In this document: positions 34,992 to 47,765 of the stretch, one piece after another
How positions within the stretch are numbered: position 1 is the first letter of the stretch
Layout: each line of letters opens with the position of its first letter
Assembly: GCF_051014685.1 (NCBI RefSeq)
Contig: NW_027478485.1
Coordinates: 682,001 to 746,000, forward strand
DNA from: Ptiloglossa arizonensis
Taxonomy: Eukaryota > Arthropoda > Insecta > Hymenoptera > Colletidae
Direction of reading: 5' to 3'
Length of the DNA stretch: 64,000 nt
Program-made: the position numbers and the translations under genes
Notes under the pieces: generated by a model
What the model saw: only the letters and a program-made list of their open reading frames with translations
What the model was told of the DNA's origin: nothing
Databases searched by the model: none

Positions 34992-35866
34992 TTTCTCAAG
35001 CGTTTCTTACCTCCAAACTGCCATATCTCGCGAACGGATTGACCAATCCGCAAAATTTCTGTTGCATCTGAAAGTAGAAACACGCCCGATTACAACGGTA
35101 TGCGTACTTTTCCCGTAGGCCGTTCTAGTTACACGTTTCGAGCAACAGAACTGCGAAAATTTTGAGTTTCTCAAGCGTTTCTTACGTCCAAACTGCCATA
35201 TCTCGCGAACGGATTGACCAATCCGCAAAATTTCTGTTGCATCTGGAAGTAGAAACTCGCCCGATTACAACGGTATGCGCACTTTTCCCCTAGGCGGTTC
35301 TAGTTATTCGTTTCGCGCATCAGAACTGCGAAAATTTTGAGTTTCTCAAGCGTTTCTTACCTCCAAACTGCCATATCTCGCGAACGGTTTGATCAATCCG
35401 CAAAATTTCTGTTGCATCTGAAAGTAGAAACTCGCTCGATTATAACGGTATGTTTAGTTTTCCCCTAGGCCGTTCCAGTTACTCGATTCGAGCATCAGAA
35501 CTGCGAAAATTTTGAGTTTCTCAAGCGTTTCTTATCTCCAAACTGCCATATCTCGCGAACGGTTTGATCAATCCGCAAAATTTCTGTTGCATCTGAAAGT
35601 AGAAACTCGCTCGAATATGACGGTATGTGTAGTTTTCCCCTAGGCCGTTCCAGTTACTCGTTTCGAGCATCAGAACTGCGAAAATTTTGAGTTTCTCAAG
35701 CGTTTCTTATCTCCAAACTGCCATATCTCGCGAACGGATTGATCAATCCACAAAATTTCTGTTGCATCTGAAAGTAGAAACCCGCCCGATTACAACGGTA
35801 TTCGCACTTTTCCCCTAGGCCGTTCTAGTTATTCGTTTCGGGCATCAGAACTGCGAAAATGTTGAG
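34992..35866 (+). repeat. Five intervening family A monomers
   Basis: ACACG with CCCGTAGG and GCAACAG (34992), GTCC/CTGGAAG/GGCGGTTC (35167), CGGTTTGATC with TGTTTAG (35342), CTCGAATATG (35517) and TATCTCC/AATCCAC/TATTCGCAC (35692). They separate the second and third copies of the six-monomer block. Confidence 0.82.
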
Positions 35867-36741
35867 TTTCTCAAGCGTTTCTTACATCCAAACGGCCATA
35901 TCTCGCGAACAGATTGACCAATCCGCATAATTTCTGTTGCATCTGAAAGTAGAAACTCGCCCAATTACAACGGTATGCGTACTTCTCCCCTAGGCCGTTC
36001 TAGTCATTCGTTTCGAGCATCAGAACTGCGAAAATTTTGAGTTTCTCAAGCGTTTCTTATCCCCAAACTGCCATATCTCGCGAACGGATTGATCAATCCG
36101 CAAAATTTCTGGTGCATCTGATAGTAGAAACTCGCCCGATTACAACGGTATGTGTAGTCTTCCCCTAGACCGTTCCAGTTATTCGTTTCGAGCATCAGAA
36201 CTGCGAAAATTTTGAGTTTGTCAAGCGTTTCTTACCTCCAAACTGCCATATCTCGCGAACGGATAGACCAATCCGCAAAATTTCTGTTGCATCTGAAAGT
36301 AGAAACTCGCCCGATTATAACGGTATGTGTAGTTTTCCCCTAGGCCGTTCCAGTTATTCGTTTCGAGCATCAGAACTGCGAAAATTTTGAGTTTCTCAAG
36401 CGTTTCATACCTCCAAACTGCCATATCTCGCGAACGGATTGACCAATCCGCAAAATTTCTGTTGCATCTGAAAGTAGAGACTCGCCCGATTACAACGGTA
36501 TGTGTAGTTTTCCCCTAGGCCGTTCCAGTTATTCCTTTCGAGCATCAGAACTGCGAAAATTTTGAGTTTCTCAAGCGTTTCTTACCTCCAAACTGCCATA
36601 TCTCGCGAACGGATTGATCAATCCGCAAAATTTCTGTTGCATCTGAAAGTAGAAACTCGCCCGATTACAACGGTATGCGTACTTTTCCGCTAGGCCGTTC
36701 TAGTTACTCGTTTCGAGCATCAGAACTGCGAAAATTTTGAG
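35867..36741 (+). repeat. Six-monomer block, copy 3, five monomers kept
   Basis: The first five monomers of the block at 28869 and 33942, offset 1925 bp (11 monomers) from copy 2. The sixth position is replaced by a GTATGCGTAC/GAACGGCG monomer. Private changes: GAGTTTGTC (36217) and TTTCATACC (36392). Confidence 0.88.
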
Positions 36742-37091
36742 TTTCTCAAGCGTTTCTTACCTCCAAACTGCCATATCTCGCGAACGGATTGACCAATCCG
36801 CAAAATTTCTGTTGCATCTGAAAGTAGAAACTCGCCCGATTATAACGGTATGCGTACTTTTCCCCTAGGCCGTTCTAGTTATTCGTTTCGAGCATCAGAA
36901 CGGCGAAAATTTTGAGTTTCTCAAGCGTTTCTTACGTCCAAACTGCCATATCTCGCGAACGGATTGACCAATCCGCAAAATTTCTGTTGCATCTGAAAGT
37001 AGAAACCCGCCCGATTACAACGGTATTCGCACTTTTCCCCTAGGCCGTTCTAGTTATTCGTTTCGGGCATCAGAACTGCGAAAATGTTGAG
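36742..37091 (+). repeat. Two junction monomers
   Basis: 36742 is a CTCC monomer with ATAACGGTATGCGTAC and GAACGGCG. 36917 joins a GTCC left part (with AATCCGC) to an AAACCCG/TATTCGCAC/AAAATGTT right part, a fusion like that at 2099 but with a different switch point. The 14-monomer repeat starts immediately after. Confidence 0.78.
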
Positions 37092-39541
37092 TTTCTCAAG
37101 CGTTTCTTACATCCAAACGGCCATATCTCGCGAACAGATTGACCAATCCGCATAATTTCTGTTGCATCTGAAAGTAGAAACTCGCCCGATAACAACGGTG
37201 TGCGTACTTCTCCCCTAGGCCGTTCTAGTCATTCGTTTCGAGCATCAGAACTGCGAAAATTTTGAGTTTCTCAAGCGTTTCTTATCCCCAAACTGCCATA
37301 TCTCGCGAACGGATTGATCAATCCGCAAAATTTCTGGTGCATCTGATAGTAGAAACTCGCCCGATTACAACGGTATGTGTAGTCTTCCCCTAGACCGTTC
37401 CAGTTATTCGTTTCGAGCATCAGAACTGCGAAAATTTTGAGTTTCTCAAGCGTTTCTTACCTCCAAACTGCCATATCTCGTGAACGGATTGACCAATCCG
37501 CAAAATTTCTGTTGCATCTGAAAGTAAAAACTCGATCGATTACAACGGTATGCGTACTTTTCCCCTAGGCCGTTCTAGTTACTCGTTTCGAGCATCAGAA
37601 CTGCGAAAATTTTGAGTTTCTGAAGCGTTCCTTACCTCCAAACTGCCATATCTCGCGAACGGATAGACCAACCCGCAAAATTTCTGTTGCATCTGAAAGT
37701 AGAAACTCGCCCGATTACAACGGTATGTGTAGTTTTCCCCTAGGCCGTTCCAGCTATTCGTTTCGAGAATCAGAACTGCGAAAATTTTGAGTTTCTCAAG
37801 CGTTTCTTACCTCCAAACTGCCATATCTCGCGAACGGATTGACCAATCCGCAAAATTTCTGTTGCATCTGAAAGTAGAAACACGCCCGATTACAACGGTA
37901 TGCGTACTTTTCCCCTAGGCCGTTCTAGTTACACGTTTCGAGCATCAGAACTGCGAAAATTTTGAGTTTCTCAATCGTTTCTTACCTCCAAACTGCCATA
38001 TCTCGCGAACGGATTGACCAATCCGCAAAATTTCTGTTGCATCTGAAAGTAGAAACTCGCCCGATTACAACGGTATGAGTACTTTTCCCCTAGGCCGTTC
38101 TAGTTATTCATTTCGAGCATGAGAACTGCGAAAATTTTGAGTTTCTCAAGCGTTTCTTACATCCAAACTGCCATATCTCTCGAACGGATTGACCAATCCG
38201 CAAAATTTCTGTTGCACCTGAAAGTAGAAACTCGCCCCATTATAACGGTATGCGTACTTTTCCCCTAGGCCGTTCTAGTTATTCGTGTCGAGCATCAGAA
38301 CTGCGCAAATTTTGAGTTTCTCAAGCGTTTCTTACCTCCAAACTGCCATATCTCGCGAACGGATTGACCAATCCGCAAAATTTCTGTTGCACCTGAAAGT
38401 AGAAACTCGCCCCATTATAACGGTATGCGTACTTTTCCCCTAGGCCGTTCTAGTTATTCGTTTCGAGCATCAGAACGGCGAAAATTTTGAGTTTCTCAAG
38501 CGTTTCTTACGTCCAAACTGCCATATCTCGCGAACGGATTGATCAATCCGCAAAATTTCTGTTGCATCTGAAAGTAGAAACTCGCCCGATTATAACGGTA
38601 TGCGTACTTTTCCCCTAGGCCGTTCTAGTTATTCGTTTCGAGCATCAGAACGGCGAAAATTTTGAGTTTCTCAAGCGTTACTTACGTCCAAACTGCCATA
38701 TCTCGCGAACGGATTGACCAATCCGCATAATTTCTGTTGCATCTGAAAGTAGAAACTCGCCCGATTACAACGGTATGCGTACTTTTCCGCTAGGCCGTTC
38801 TAGTTACTCGTTTCGAGCATCAGAACTGCGAAAATTTTGAGTTTCTCAAGCGTTTCTTACCTCCAAACTGCCATATCTCGCGAACGGATTGACCAATCCG
38901 CAAAATTTCTGTTGCATCTGAAAGTAGAAACTCGCCCGATTATAACGGTATGCGTACTTTTCCCCTAGGCCGTTCTAGTTATTCGTTTCGAGCATCAGAA
39001 CGGCGAAAATTTTGAGTTTCTCAAGCGTTTCTTACGTCCAAACTGCCATATCTCGCGAACGGATTGACCAATCCGCAAAATTTCTGTTGCATCTGGAAGT
39101 AGAAACTCGCCCGATTACAACGGTATGCGCACTTTTCCCCTAGGCGGTTCTAGTTATTCGTTTCGCGCATCAGAACTGCGAAAATTTTGAGTTTCTCAAG
39201 CGTTTCTTACCTCCAAACTGCCATATCTCGCGAACGGTTTGATCAATCCGCAAAATTTCTGTTGCATCTGAAAGTAGAAACTCGCTCGATTATAACGGTA
39301 TGTTTAGTTTTCCCGTAGGCCGTTCCAGTTACTCGTTTCGAGCATCAGAACTGCGAAAATTTTGAGTTTCTCAAATGTTCCTTATCTCCAAACTGCCATA
39401 TCTCGCGAACGGATTGATCAATCCACAAAATTTCTGTTGCATCTGAAAGTAGAAACCCGCCCGATTACAACGGTATTCGCACTTTTCCCCTAGGCCGTTC
39501 TAGTTATTCGTTTCGGGCATCAGAACTGCGAAAATGTTGAG
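37092..39541 (+). repeat. Fourteen-monomer higher-order unit, copy 1
   Basis: A 2450-bp unit. Its first eight monomers recur from 39542: ATCC-AAACGG with GATAACAACGGTGTG; TATCCCC; the ATCTCGTGAACGG monomer with AAAGTAAAAAC and CTCGATCGATT; CTGAAGCG; ACACG; CTCAATCG with GTATGAGTAC and TTCATTTCG; ATCTCTCG with GCACCTG; and a second GCACCTG monomer. Differences seen: GCGTTCCTT and ACCAACCCGC at 37617 here, and ACAACAGT at 40242 in the copy. Confidence 0.9.
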
Positions 39542-40941
39542 TTTCTCAAGCGTTTCTTACATCCAAACGGCCATATCTCGCGAACAGATTGACCAATCCG
39601 CATAATTTCTGTTGCATCTGAAAGTAGAAACTCGCCCGATAACAACGGTGTGCGTACTTCTCCCCTAGGCCGTTCTAGTCATTCGTTTCGAGCATCAGAA
39701 CTGCGAAAATTTTGAGTTTCTCAAGCGTTTCTTATCCCCAAACTGCCATATCTCGCGAACGGATTGATCAATCCGCAAAATTTCTGGTGCATCTGATAGT
39801 AGAAACTCGCCCGATTACAACGGTATGTGTAGTCTTCCCCTAGACCGTTCCAGTTATTCGTTTCGAGCATCAGAACTGCGAAAATTTTGAGTTTCTCAAG
39901 CGTTTCTTACCTCCAAACTGCCATATCTCGTGAACGGATTGACCAATCCGCAAAATTTCTGTTGCATCTGAAAGTAAAAACTCGATCGATTACAACGGTA
40001 TGCGTACTTTTCCCCTAGGCCGTTCTAGTTACTCGTTTCGAGCATCAGAACTGCGAAAATTTTGAGTTTCTGAAGCGTTTCTTACCTCCAAACTGCCATA
40101 TCTCGCGAACGGATAGACCAATCCGCAAAATTTCTGTTGCATCTGAAAGTAGAAACTCGCCCGATTACAACGGTATGTGTAGTTTTCCCCTAGGCCGTTC
40201 CAGCTATTCGTTTCGAGAATCAGAACTGCGAAAATTTTGAGTTTCTCAAGCGTTTCTTACCTCCAAACTGCCATATCTCGCGAACGGATTGACCAATCCG
40301 CAAAATTTCTGTTGCATCTGAAAGTAGAAACACGCCCGATTACAACAGTATGCGTACTTTTCCCCTAGGCCGTTCTAGTTACACGTTTCGAGCATCAGAA
40401 CTGCGAAAATTTTGAGTTTCTCAATCGTTTCTTACCTCCAAACTGCCATATCTCGCGAACGGATTGACCAATCCGCAAAATTTCTGTTGCATCTGAAAGT
40501 AGAAACTCGCCCGATTACAACGGTATGAGTACTTTTCCCCTAGGCCGTTCTAGTTATTCATTTCGAGCATGAGAACTGCGAAAATTTTGAGTTTCTCAAG
40601 CGTTTCTTACATCCAAACTGCCATATCTCTCGAACGGATTGACCAATCCGCAAAATTTCTGTTGCACCTGAAAGTAGAAACTCGCCCCATTATAACGGTA
40701 TGCGTACTTTTCCCCTAGGCCGTTCTAGTTATTCGTGTCGAGCATCAGAACTGCGCAAATTTTGAGTTTCTCAAGCGTTTCTTACCTCCAAACTGCCATA
40801 TCTCGCGAACGGATTGACCAATCCGCAAAATTTCTGTTGCACCTGAAAGTAGAAACTCGCCCCATTATAACGGTATGCGTACTTTTCCCCTAGGCCGTTC
40901 TAGTTATTCGTTTCGAGCATCAGAACGGCGAAAATTTTGAG
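39542..40941 (+). repeat. Fourteen-monomer unit, copy 2, eight monomers
   Basis: Eight monomers match 37092-38491. In the ninth (40942) the left part still matches, up to about unit position 70, and then switches to the GCATGTG/ACGGCATGCGC class that starts family C. From 40417 the same bases also form the beginning of the first 21-monomer unit, so the larger unit evolved out of this 14-mer. Confidence 0.88.
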
Positions 40942-43900
40942 TTTCTCAAGCGTTTCTTACGTCCAAACTGCCATATCTCGCGAACGGATTGATCAATCCG
41001 CAAAATTTCTGTTGCATGTGAAAGTAGAAACACGCCCGATTACAACGGCATGCGCACTTTACCCCTAGGCCGTTCTAGTTGTTCGTGTCGAGCATCAGAA
41101 CTGCGCAAATTTTGAGTTTCTCAAGCGTTTCTTACGTCCAAACTGCCATATTTCGCGAACGGATTGACCAATCCGCAAAATTTCTGTTGCATCTGGAAGT
41201 AGAAACTCGCCCGATTACAACGCTATGCGCACTTTTCCCCTAGGCGGTTCTAGTTATTCGTTTCGAGCATCAGAACTGCGAAAATTTTGAGTTTCTGAAG
41301 CGTTTCTTACCTCCAAACTGCCATATCTCGCGAACGGATAGACCAATCCGCAAAATTTCTGTTGCATCTGAAAGTAGAAACTCGCCCGATTACAACGGTA
41401 TGTGTAGTTTTCCCCTAGGTCGTTCCAGTTATTCGTTTCGAGAATCAGAACTGCGAAAATTTTGAGTTTCTCAATCGTTTCTTACCTCCAAACTGCCATA
41501 TCTCGCGAACGGATTGACCAATCCGCAAAATTTCTGTTGCATCTGAAAGTAGAAACTCGCCCGATTACAACGGTATGAGTACTTTTCCCCTAGGCCGTTC
41601 TAGTTATTCATTTCGAGCATGAGAACTGCGAAAATTTTGAGTTTCTCAAGCGTTTCTTACATCCAAACTGCCATATCTCTCGAACGGATTGACCAATCCG
41701 CACAATTTCTGTTGCATCTGAAAGTAGAAACTCGCCAGATTACAACGGTATGCGCACTTTTCCCCTAGGCCGTTCTAGTTATTCGTTTCGAGCATCAGAA
41801 CTGCGAAAATTTTGAGTTTCTCAAGCATTTCTTACCTCCAAACTGCCATATCTCTCGAACGGATTGACCAATCCGCAAAATTTCTGTTGCTTCTGAAAGT
41901 AGAAACTCGCCCGATTACAACGGTATGCGCACTTTTCCCCTAGGCCGTCCTAGTTATTCGTTTCGAGAATCAGAACTGCAAAAATTTTGAGTTTCTCAAG
42001 CGTTTCTTACCTCCAAACTGCCATATCTCGCGAACGGATTGACCAATCCGCAAAATTTCTGTTGCATCTGAAAGTAGAAACACGCCCGATTACAACGGTA
42101 TGCGTACTTTTCCCCTAGGCCGTTCTAGTTACACGTTTCGAGCATCAGAACTGCGAAAATTTTGAGTTTCTCAAGCGTTTCTTATCTCCAAACTGCCATA
42201 TCTCGCGAACGGATTGATCAATCCGCAAAATTTCTGTTGCATGTGAAAGTAGAAACACGCCCGATTACAACGGCATGCGCACTTTACCCCTAGGCCGTTC
42301 TAGTTGTTCGTGTCGAGCATCAGAACTGCGCAAATTTTGAGTTTCTCAAGCGTTTCTTACCTCCAAACTGCCATATCTCGCGAACGGATTGACCAATCCG
42401 CAAAATTTCTGTTGCACCTGAAAGTAGAAACTCGCCCCATTATAACGGTATGCGTACTTTTCCCCTAGGCCGTTCTAGTTATTCGTTTCGAGCATCAGAA
42501 CGGCGAAAATTTTGAGTTTCTCAAGCGTTTCTTACGTCCAAACTGCCATATCTCGCGAACGGATTGATCAATCCGCAAAATTTCTGTTGCATGTGAAAGT
42601 AGAAACACGCCCGATTACAACGGCATGCGCACTTTACCCCTAGGCCGTTCTAGTTGTTCGTGTCGAGCATCAGAACTGCGCAAATTTTGAGTTTCTCAAG
42701 CGTTTCTTACGTCCAAACTGCCATATTTCGCGAACGGATTGACCAATCCGCAAAATTTCTGTTGCATCTGGAAGTAGAAACTCGCCCGATTACAACGCTA
42801 TGCGCACTTTTCCCCTAGGCGGTTCTAGTTATTCGTTTCGAGCATCAGAACTGCGAAAATTTTGAGTTTCTGAAGCGTTTCTTACCTCCAAACTGCCATA
42901 TCTCGCGAACGGATAGACCAATCCGCAAAATTTCTGTTGCATCTGAAAGTAGAAACTCGCCCGATTACAACGGTATGTGTAGTTTTCCCCTAGGTCGTTC
43001 CAGTTATTCGTTTCGAGAATCAGAACTGCGAAAATTTTGAGTTTCTCAAGCGTTTCTTACCTCCAAACTGCCATATCTCGCGAACGGATTGACCAATCCG
43101 CAAAATTTCTGTTGCATCTGAAAGTAGAAACACGCCCGATTACAACGGTATGCGTACTTTTCCCCTAGGCCGTTCTAGTTACACGTTTCGAGCATCAGAA
43201 CTGCGAAAATTTTGAGTTTCTCAAGCGTTTCTTATCTCCAAACTGCCATATCTCGCGAACGGATTGATCAATCCGCAAAATTTCTGTTGCATGTGAAAGT
43301 AGAAACACGCCCGATTACAACGGCATGCGCACTTTACCCCTAGGCCGTTCTAGTTGTTCGTGTCGAGCATCAGAACTGCGCAAATTTTGAGTTTCTCAAG
43401 CGTTTCTTACCTCCAAACTGCCATATCTCGCGAACGGATTGACCAATCCGCAAAATTTCTGTTGCACCTGAAAGTAGCAACTCGCCCCATTATAACGGTA
43501 TGCGTACTTTTCCCCTAGGCCGTTCTAGTTATTCGTTTCGAGCATCAGAACGGCGAAAATTTTGAGTTTCTCAAGCGTTTCTTACGTCCAAACTGCCATA
43601 TCTCGCGAACGGATTGATCAATCCGCAAAATTTCTGTTGCATGTGAAAGTAGAAACACGCCCGATTACAACGGCATGCGCACTTTACCCCTAGGCCGTTC
43701 TAGTTGTTCGTGTCGAGCATCAGAACTGCGCAAATTTTGAGTTTCTCAAGCGTTTCTTACGTCCAAACTGCCATATTTCGCGAACGGATTGACCAATCCG
43801 CAAAATTTCTGTTGCATCTGGAAGTAGAAACTCGCCCGATTACAACGCTATGCGCACTTTTCCCCTAGGCGGTTCTAGTTATTCGTTTCGAGCATCAGAA

Positions 43901-44091
43901 CTGCGAAAATTTTGAGTTTCTGAAGCGTTTCTTACCTCCAAACTGCCATATCTCGCGAACGGATAGACCAATCCGCAAAATTTCTGTTGCATCTGAAAGT
44001 AGAAACTCGCCCGATTACAACGGTATGTGTAGTTTTCCCCTAGGTCGTTCCAGTTATTCGTTTCGAGAATCAGAACTGCGAAAATTTTGAG
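40417..44091 (+). repeat. Twenty-one-monomer higher-order unit, copy 1 (family C)
   Basis: A 3675-bp unit repeated at 44092-47765. Marker monomers carry GCATGTGAAAG, ACGGCATGCGC, ACTTTACCCC and TTGTTCGTGTCG (40942, 42167, 42517, 43217, 43567). Others are ATTTCGCGAACGG with ACAACGCTATG (41117, 42692, 43742), CTCAATCG (40417, 41467), GCCAGATTAC (41642) and CAAGCATTTC (41817). Inside the unit, 42167-43216 is largely repeated from 43217 (1050 bp, six monomers), so the 21-mer is itself compound. Confidence 0.92.
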
Positions 44092-47000
44092 TTTCTCAAT
44101 CGTTTCTTACCTCCAAACTGCCATATCTCGCGAACGGATTGACCAATCCGCAAAATTTCTGTTGCATCTGAAAGTAGAAACTCGCCCGATTACAACGGTA
44201 TGAGTACTTTTCCCCTAGGCCGTTCTAGTTATTCATTTCGAGCATGAGAACTGCGAAAATTTTGAGTTTCTCAAGCGTTTCTTACATCCAAACTGCCATA
44301 TCTCTCGAACGGATTGACCAATCCGCAAAATTTCTGTTGCACCTGAAAGTAGAAACTCGCCCCATTATAACGGTATGCGTACTTTTCCCCTAGGCCGTTC
44401 TAGTTATTCGTGTCGAGCATCAGAACTGCGCAAATTTTGAGTTTCTCAAGCGTTTCTTACCTCCAAACTGCCATATCTCGCGAACGGATTGACCAATCCG
44501 CAAAATTTCTGTTGCACCTGAAAGTAGAAACTCGCCCCATTATAACGGTATGCGTACTTTTCCCCTAGGCCGTTCTAGTTATTCGTTTCGAGCATCAGAA
44601 CGGCGAAAATTTTGAGTTTCTCAAGCGTTTCTTACGTCCAAACTGCCATATCTCGCGAACGGATTGATCAATCCGCAAAATTTCTGTTGCATGTGAAAGT
44701 AGAAACACGCCCGATTACAACGGCATGCGCACTTTACCCCTAGGCCGTTCTAGTTGTTCGTGTCGAGCATCAGAACTGCGCAAATTTTGAGTTTCTCAAG
44801 CGTTTCTTACGTCCAAACTGCCATATTTCGCGAACGGATTGACCAATCCGCAAAATTTCTGTTGCATCTGGAAGTAGAAACTCGCCCGATTACAACGCTA
44901 TGCGCACTTTTCCCCTAGGCGGTTCTAGTTATTCGTTTCGAGCATCAGAACTGCGAAAATTTTGAGTTTCTGAAGCGTTTCTTACCTCCAAACTGCCATA
45001 TCTCGCGAACGGATAGACCAATCCGCAAAATTTCTGTTGCATCTGAAAGTAGAAACTCGCCCGATTACAACGGTATGTGTAGTTTTCCCCTAGGTCGTTC
45101 CAGTTATTCGTTTCGAGAATCAGAACTGCGAAAATTTTGAGTTTCTCAATCGTTTCTTACCTCCAAACTGCCATATCTCGCGAACGGATTGACCAATCCG
45201 CAAAATTTCTGTTGCATCTGAAAGTAGAAACTCGCCCGATTACAACGGTATGAGTACTTTTCCCCTAGGCCGTTCTAGTTATTCATTTCGAGCATGAGAA
45301 CTGCGAAAATTTTGAGTTTCTCAAGCGTTTCTTACATCCAAACTGCCATATCTCTCGAACGGATTGACCAATCCGCACAATTTCTGTTGCATCTGAAAGT
45401 AGAAACTCGCCAGATTACAACGGTATGCGCACTTTTCCCCTAGGCCGTTCTAGTTATTCGTTTCGAGCATCAGAACTGCGAAAATTTTGAGTTTCTCAAG
45501 CATTTCTTACCTCCAAACTGCCATATCTCTCGAACGGATTGACCAATCCGCAAAATTTCTGTTGCTTCTGAAAGTAGAAACTCGCCCGATTACAACGGTA
45601 TGCGCACTTTTCCCCTAGGCCGTCCTAGTTATTCGTTTCGAGAATCAGAACTGCAAAAATTTTGAGTTTCTCAAGCGTTTCTTACCTCCAAACTGCCATA
45701 TCTCGCGAACGGATTGACCAATCCGCAAAATTTCTGTTGCATCTGAAAGTAGAAACACGCCCGATTACAACGGTATGCGTACTTTTCCCCTAGGCCGTTC
45801 TAGTTACACGTTTCGAGCATCAGAACTGCGAAAATTTTGAGTTTCTCAAGCGTTTCTTATCTCCAAACTGCCATATCTCGCGAACGGATTGATCAATCCG
45901 CAAAATTTCTGTTGCATGTGAAAGTAGAAACACGCCCGATTACAACGGCATGCGCACTTTACCCCTAGGCCGTTCTAGTTGTTCGTGTCGAGCATCAGAA
46001 CTGCGCAAATTTTGAGTTTCTCAAGCGTTTCTTACCTCCAAACTGCCATATCTCGCGAACGGATTGACCAATCCGCAAAATTTCTGTTGCACCTGAAAGT
46101 AGAAACTCGCCCCATTATAACGGTATGCGTACTTTTCCCCTAGGCCGTTCTAGTTATTCGTTTCGAGCATCAGAACGGCGAAAATTTTGAGTTTCTCAAG
46201 CGTTTCTTACGTCCAAACTGCCATATCTCGCGAACGGATTGATCAATCCGCAAAATTTCTGTTGCATGTGAAAGTAGAAACACGCCCGATTACAACGGCA
46301 TGCGCACTTTACCCCTAGGCCGTTCTAGTTGTTCGTGTCGAGCATCAGAACTGCGCAAATTTTGAGTTTCTCAAGCGTTTCTTACGTCCAAACTGCCATA
46401 TTTCGCGAACGGATTGACCAATCCGCAAAATTTCTGTTGCATCTGGAAGTAGAAACTCGCCCGATTACAACGCTATGCGCACTTTTCCCCTAGGCGGTTC
46501 TAGTTATTCGTTTCGAGCATCAGAACTGCGAAAATTTTGAGTTTCTGAAGCGTTTCTTACCTCCAAACTGCCATATCTCGCGAACGGATAGACCAATCCG
46601 CAAAATTTCTGTTGCATCTGAAAGTAGAAACTCGCCCGATTACAACGGTATGTGTAGTTTTCCCCTAGGTCGTTCCAGTTATTCGTTTCGAGAATCAGAA
46701 CTGCGAAAATTTTGAGTTTCTCAAGCGTTTCTTACCTCCAAACTGCCATATCTCGCGAACGGATTGACCAATCCGCAAAATTTCTGTTGCATCTGAAAGT
46801 AGAAACACGCCCGATTACAACGGTATGCGTACTTTTCCCCTAGGCCGTTCTAGTTACACGTTTCGAGCATCAGAACTGCGAAAATTTTGAGTTTCTCAAG
46901 CGTTTCTTATCTCCAAACTGCCATATCTCGCGAACGGATTGATCAATCCGCAAAATTTCTGTTGCATGTGAAAGTAGAAACACGCCCGATTACAACGGCA

Positions 47001-47765
47001 TGCGCACTTTACCCCTAGGCCGTTCTAGTTGTTCGTGTCGAGCATCAGAACTGCGCAAATTTTGAGTTTCTCAAGCGTTTCTTACCTCCAAGCTGCCATA
47101 TCTCGCGAACGGATTGACCAATCCGCAAAATTTCTGTTGCACCTGAAAGTAGCAACTCGCCCCATTATAACGGTATGCGTACTTTTCCCCTAGGCCGTTC
47201 TAGTTATTCGTTTCGAGCATCAGAACGGCGAAAATTTTGAGTTTCTCAAGCGTTTCTTACGTCCAAACTGCCATATCTCGCGAACGGATTGATCAATCCG
47301 CAAAATTTCTGTTGCATGTGAAAGTAGAAACACGCCCGATTACAACGGCATGCGCACTTTACCCCTAGGCCGTTCTAGTTGTTCGTGTCGAGCATCAGAA
47401 CTGCGCAAATTTTGAGTTTCTCAAGCGTTTCTTACGTCCAAACTGCCATATTTCGCGAACGGATTGACCAATCCGCAAAATTTCTGTTGCATCTGGAAGT
47501 AGAAACTCGCCCGATTACAACGCTATGCGCACTTTTCCCTAGGCGGTTCTAGTTATTCGTTTCGAGCATCAGAACTGCGAAAATTTTGAGTTTCTGAAGC
47601 GTTTCTTACCTCCAAACTGCCATATCTCGCGAACGGATAGACCAATCCGCAAAATTTCTGTTGCATCTGAAAGTAGAAACTCGCCCGATTACAACGGTAT
47701 GTGTAGTTTTCCCCTAGGTCGTTCCAGTTATTCGTTTCGAGAATCAGAACTGCGAAAATTTTGAG
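44092..47765 (+). repeat. Twenty-one-monomer unit, copy 2
   Basis: Follows copy 1 monomer for monomer at offset 3675. Differences seen are a one-base loss in the C run before CTAGG at about 47536 (monomer 47417) and CCAAGCTGCC for CCAAACTGCC at about 47090. Even the rare AGTAGCAACTCG change (43392) is reproduced at 47067. Such similarity indicates recent duplication. Confidence 0.92.
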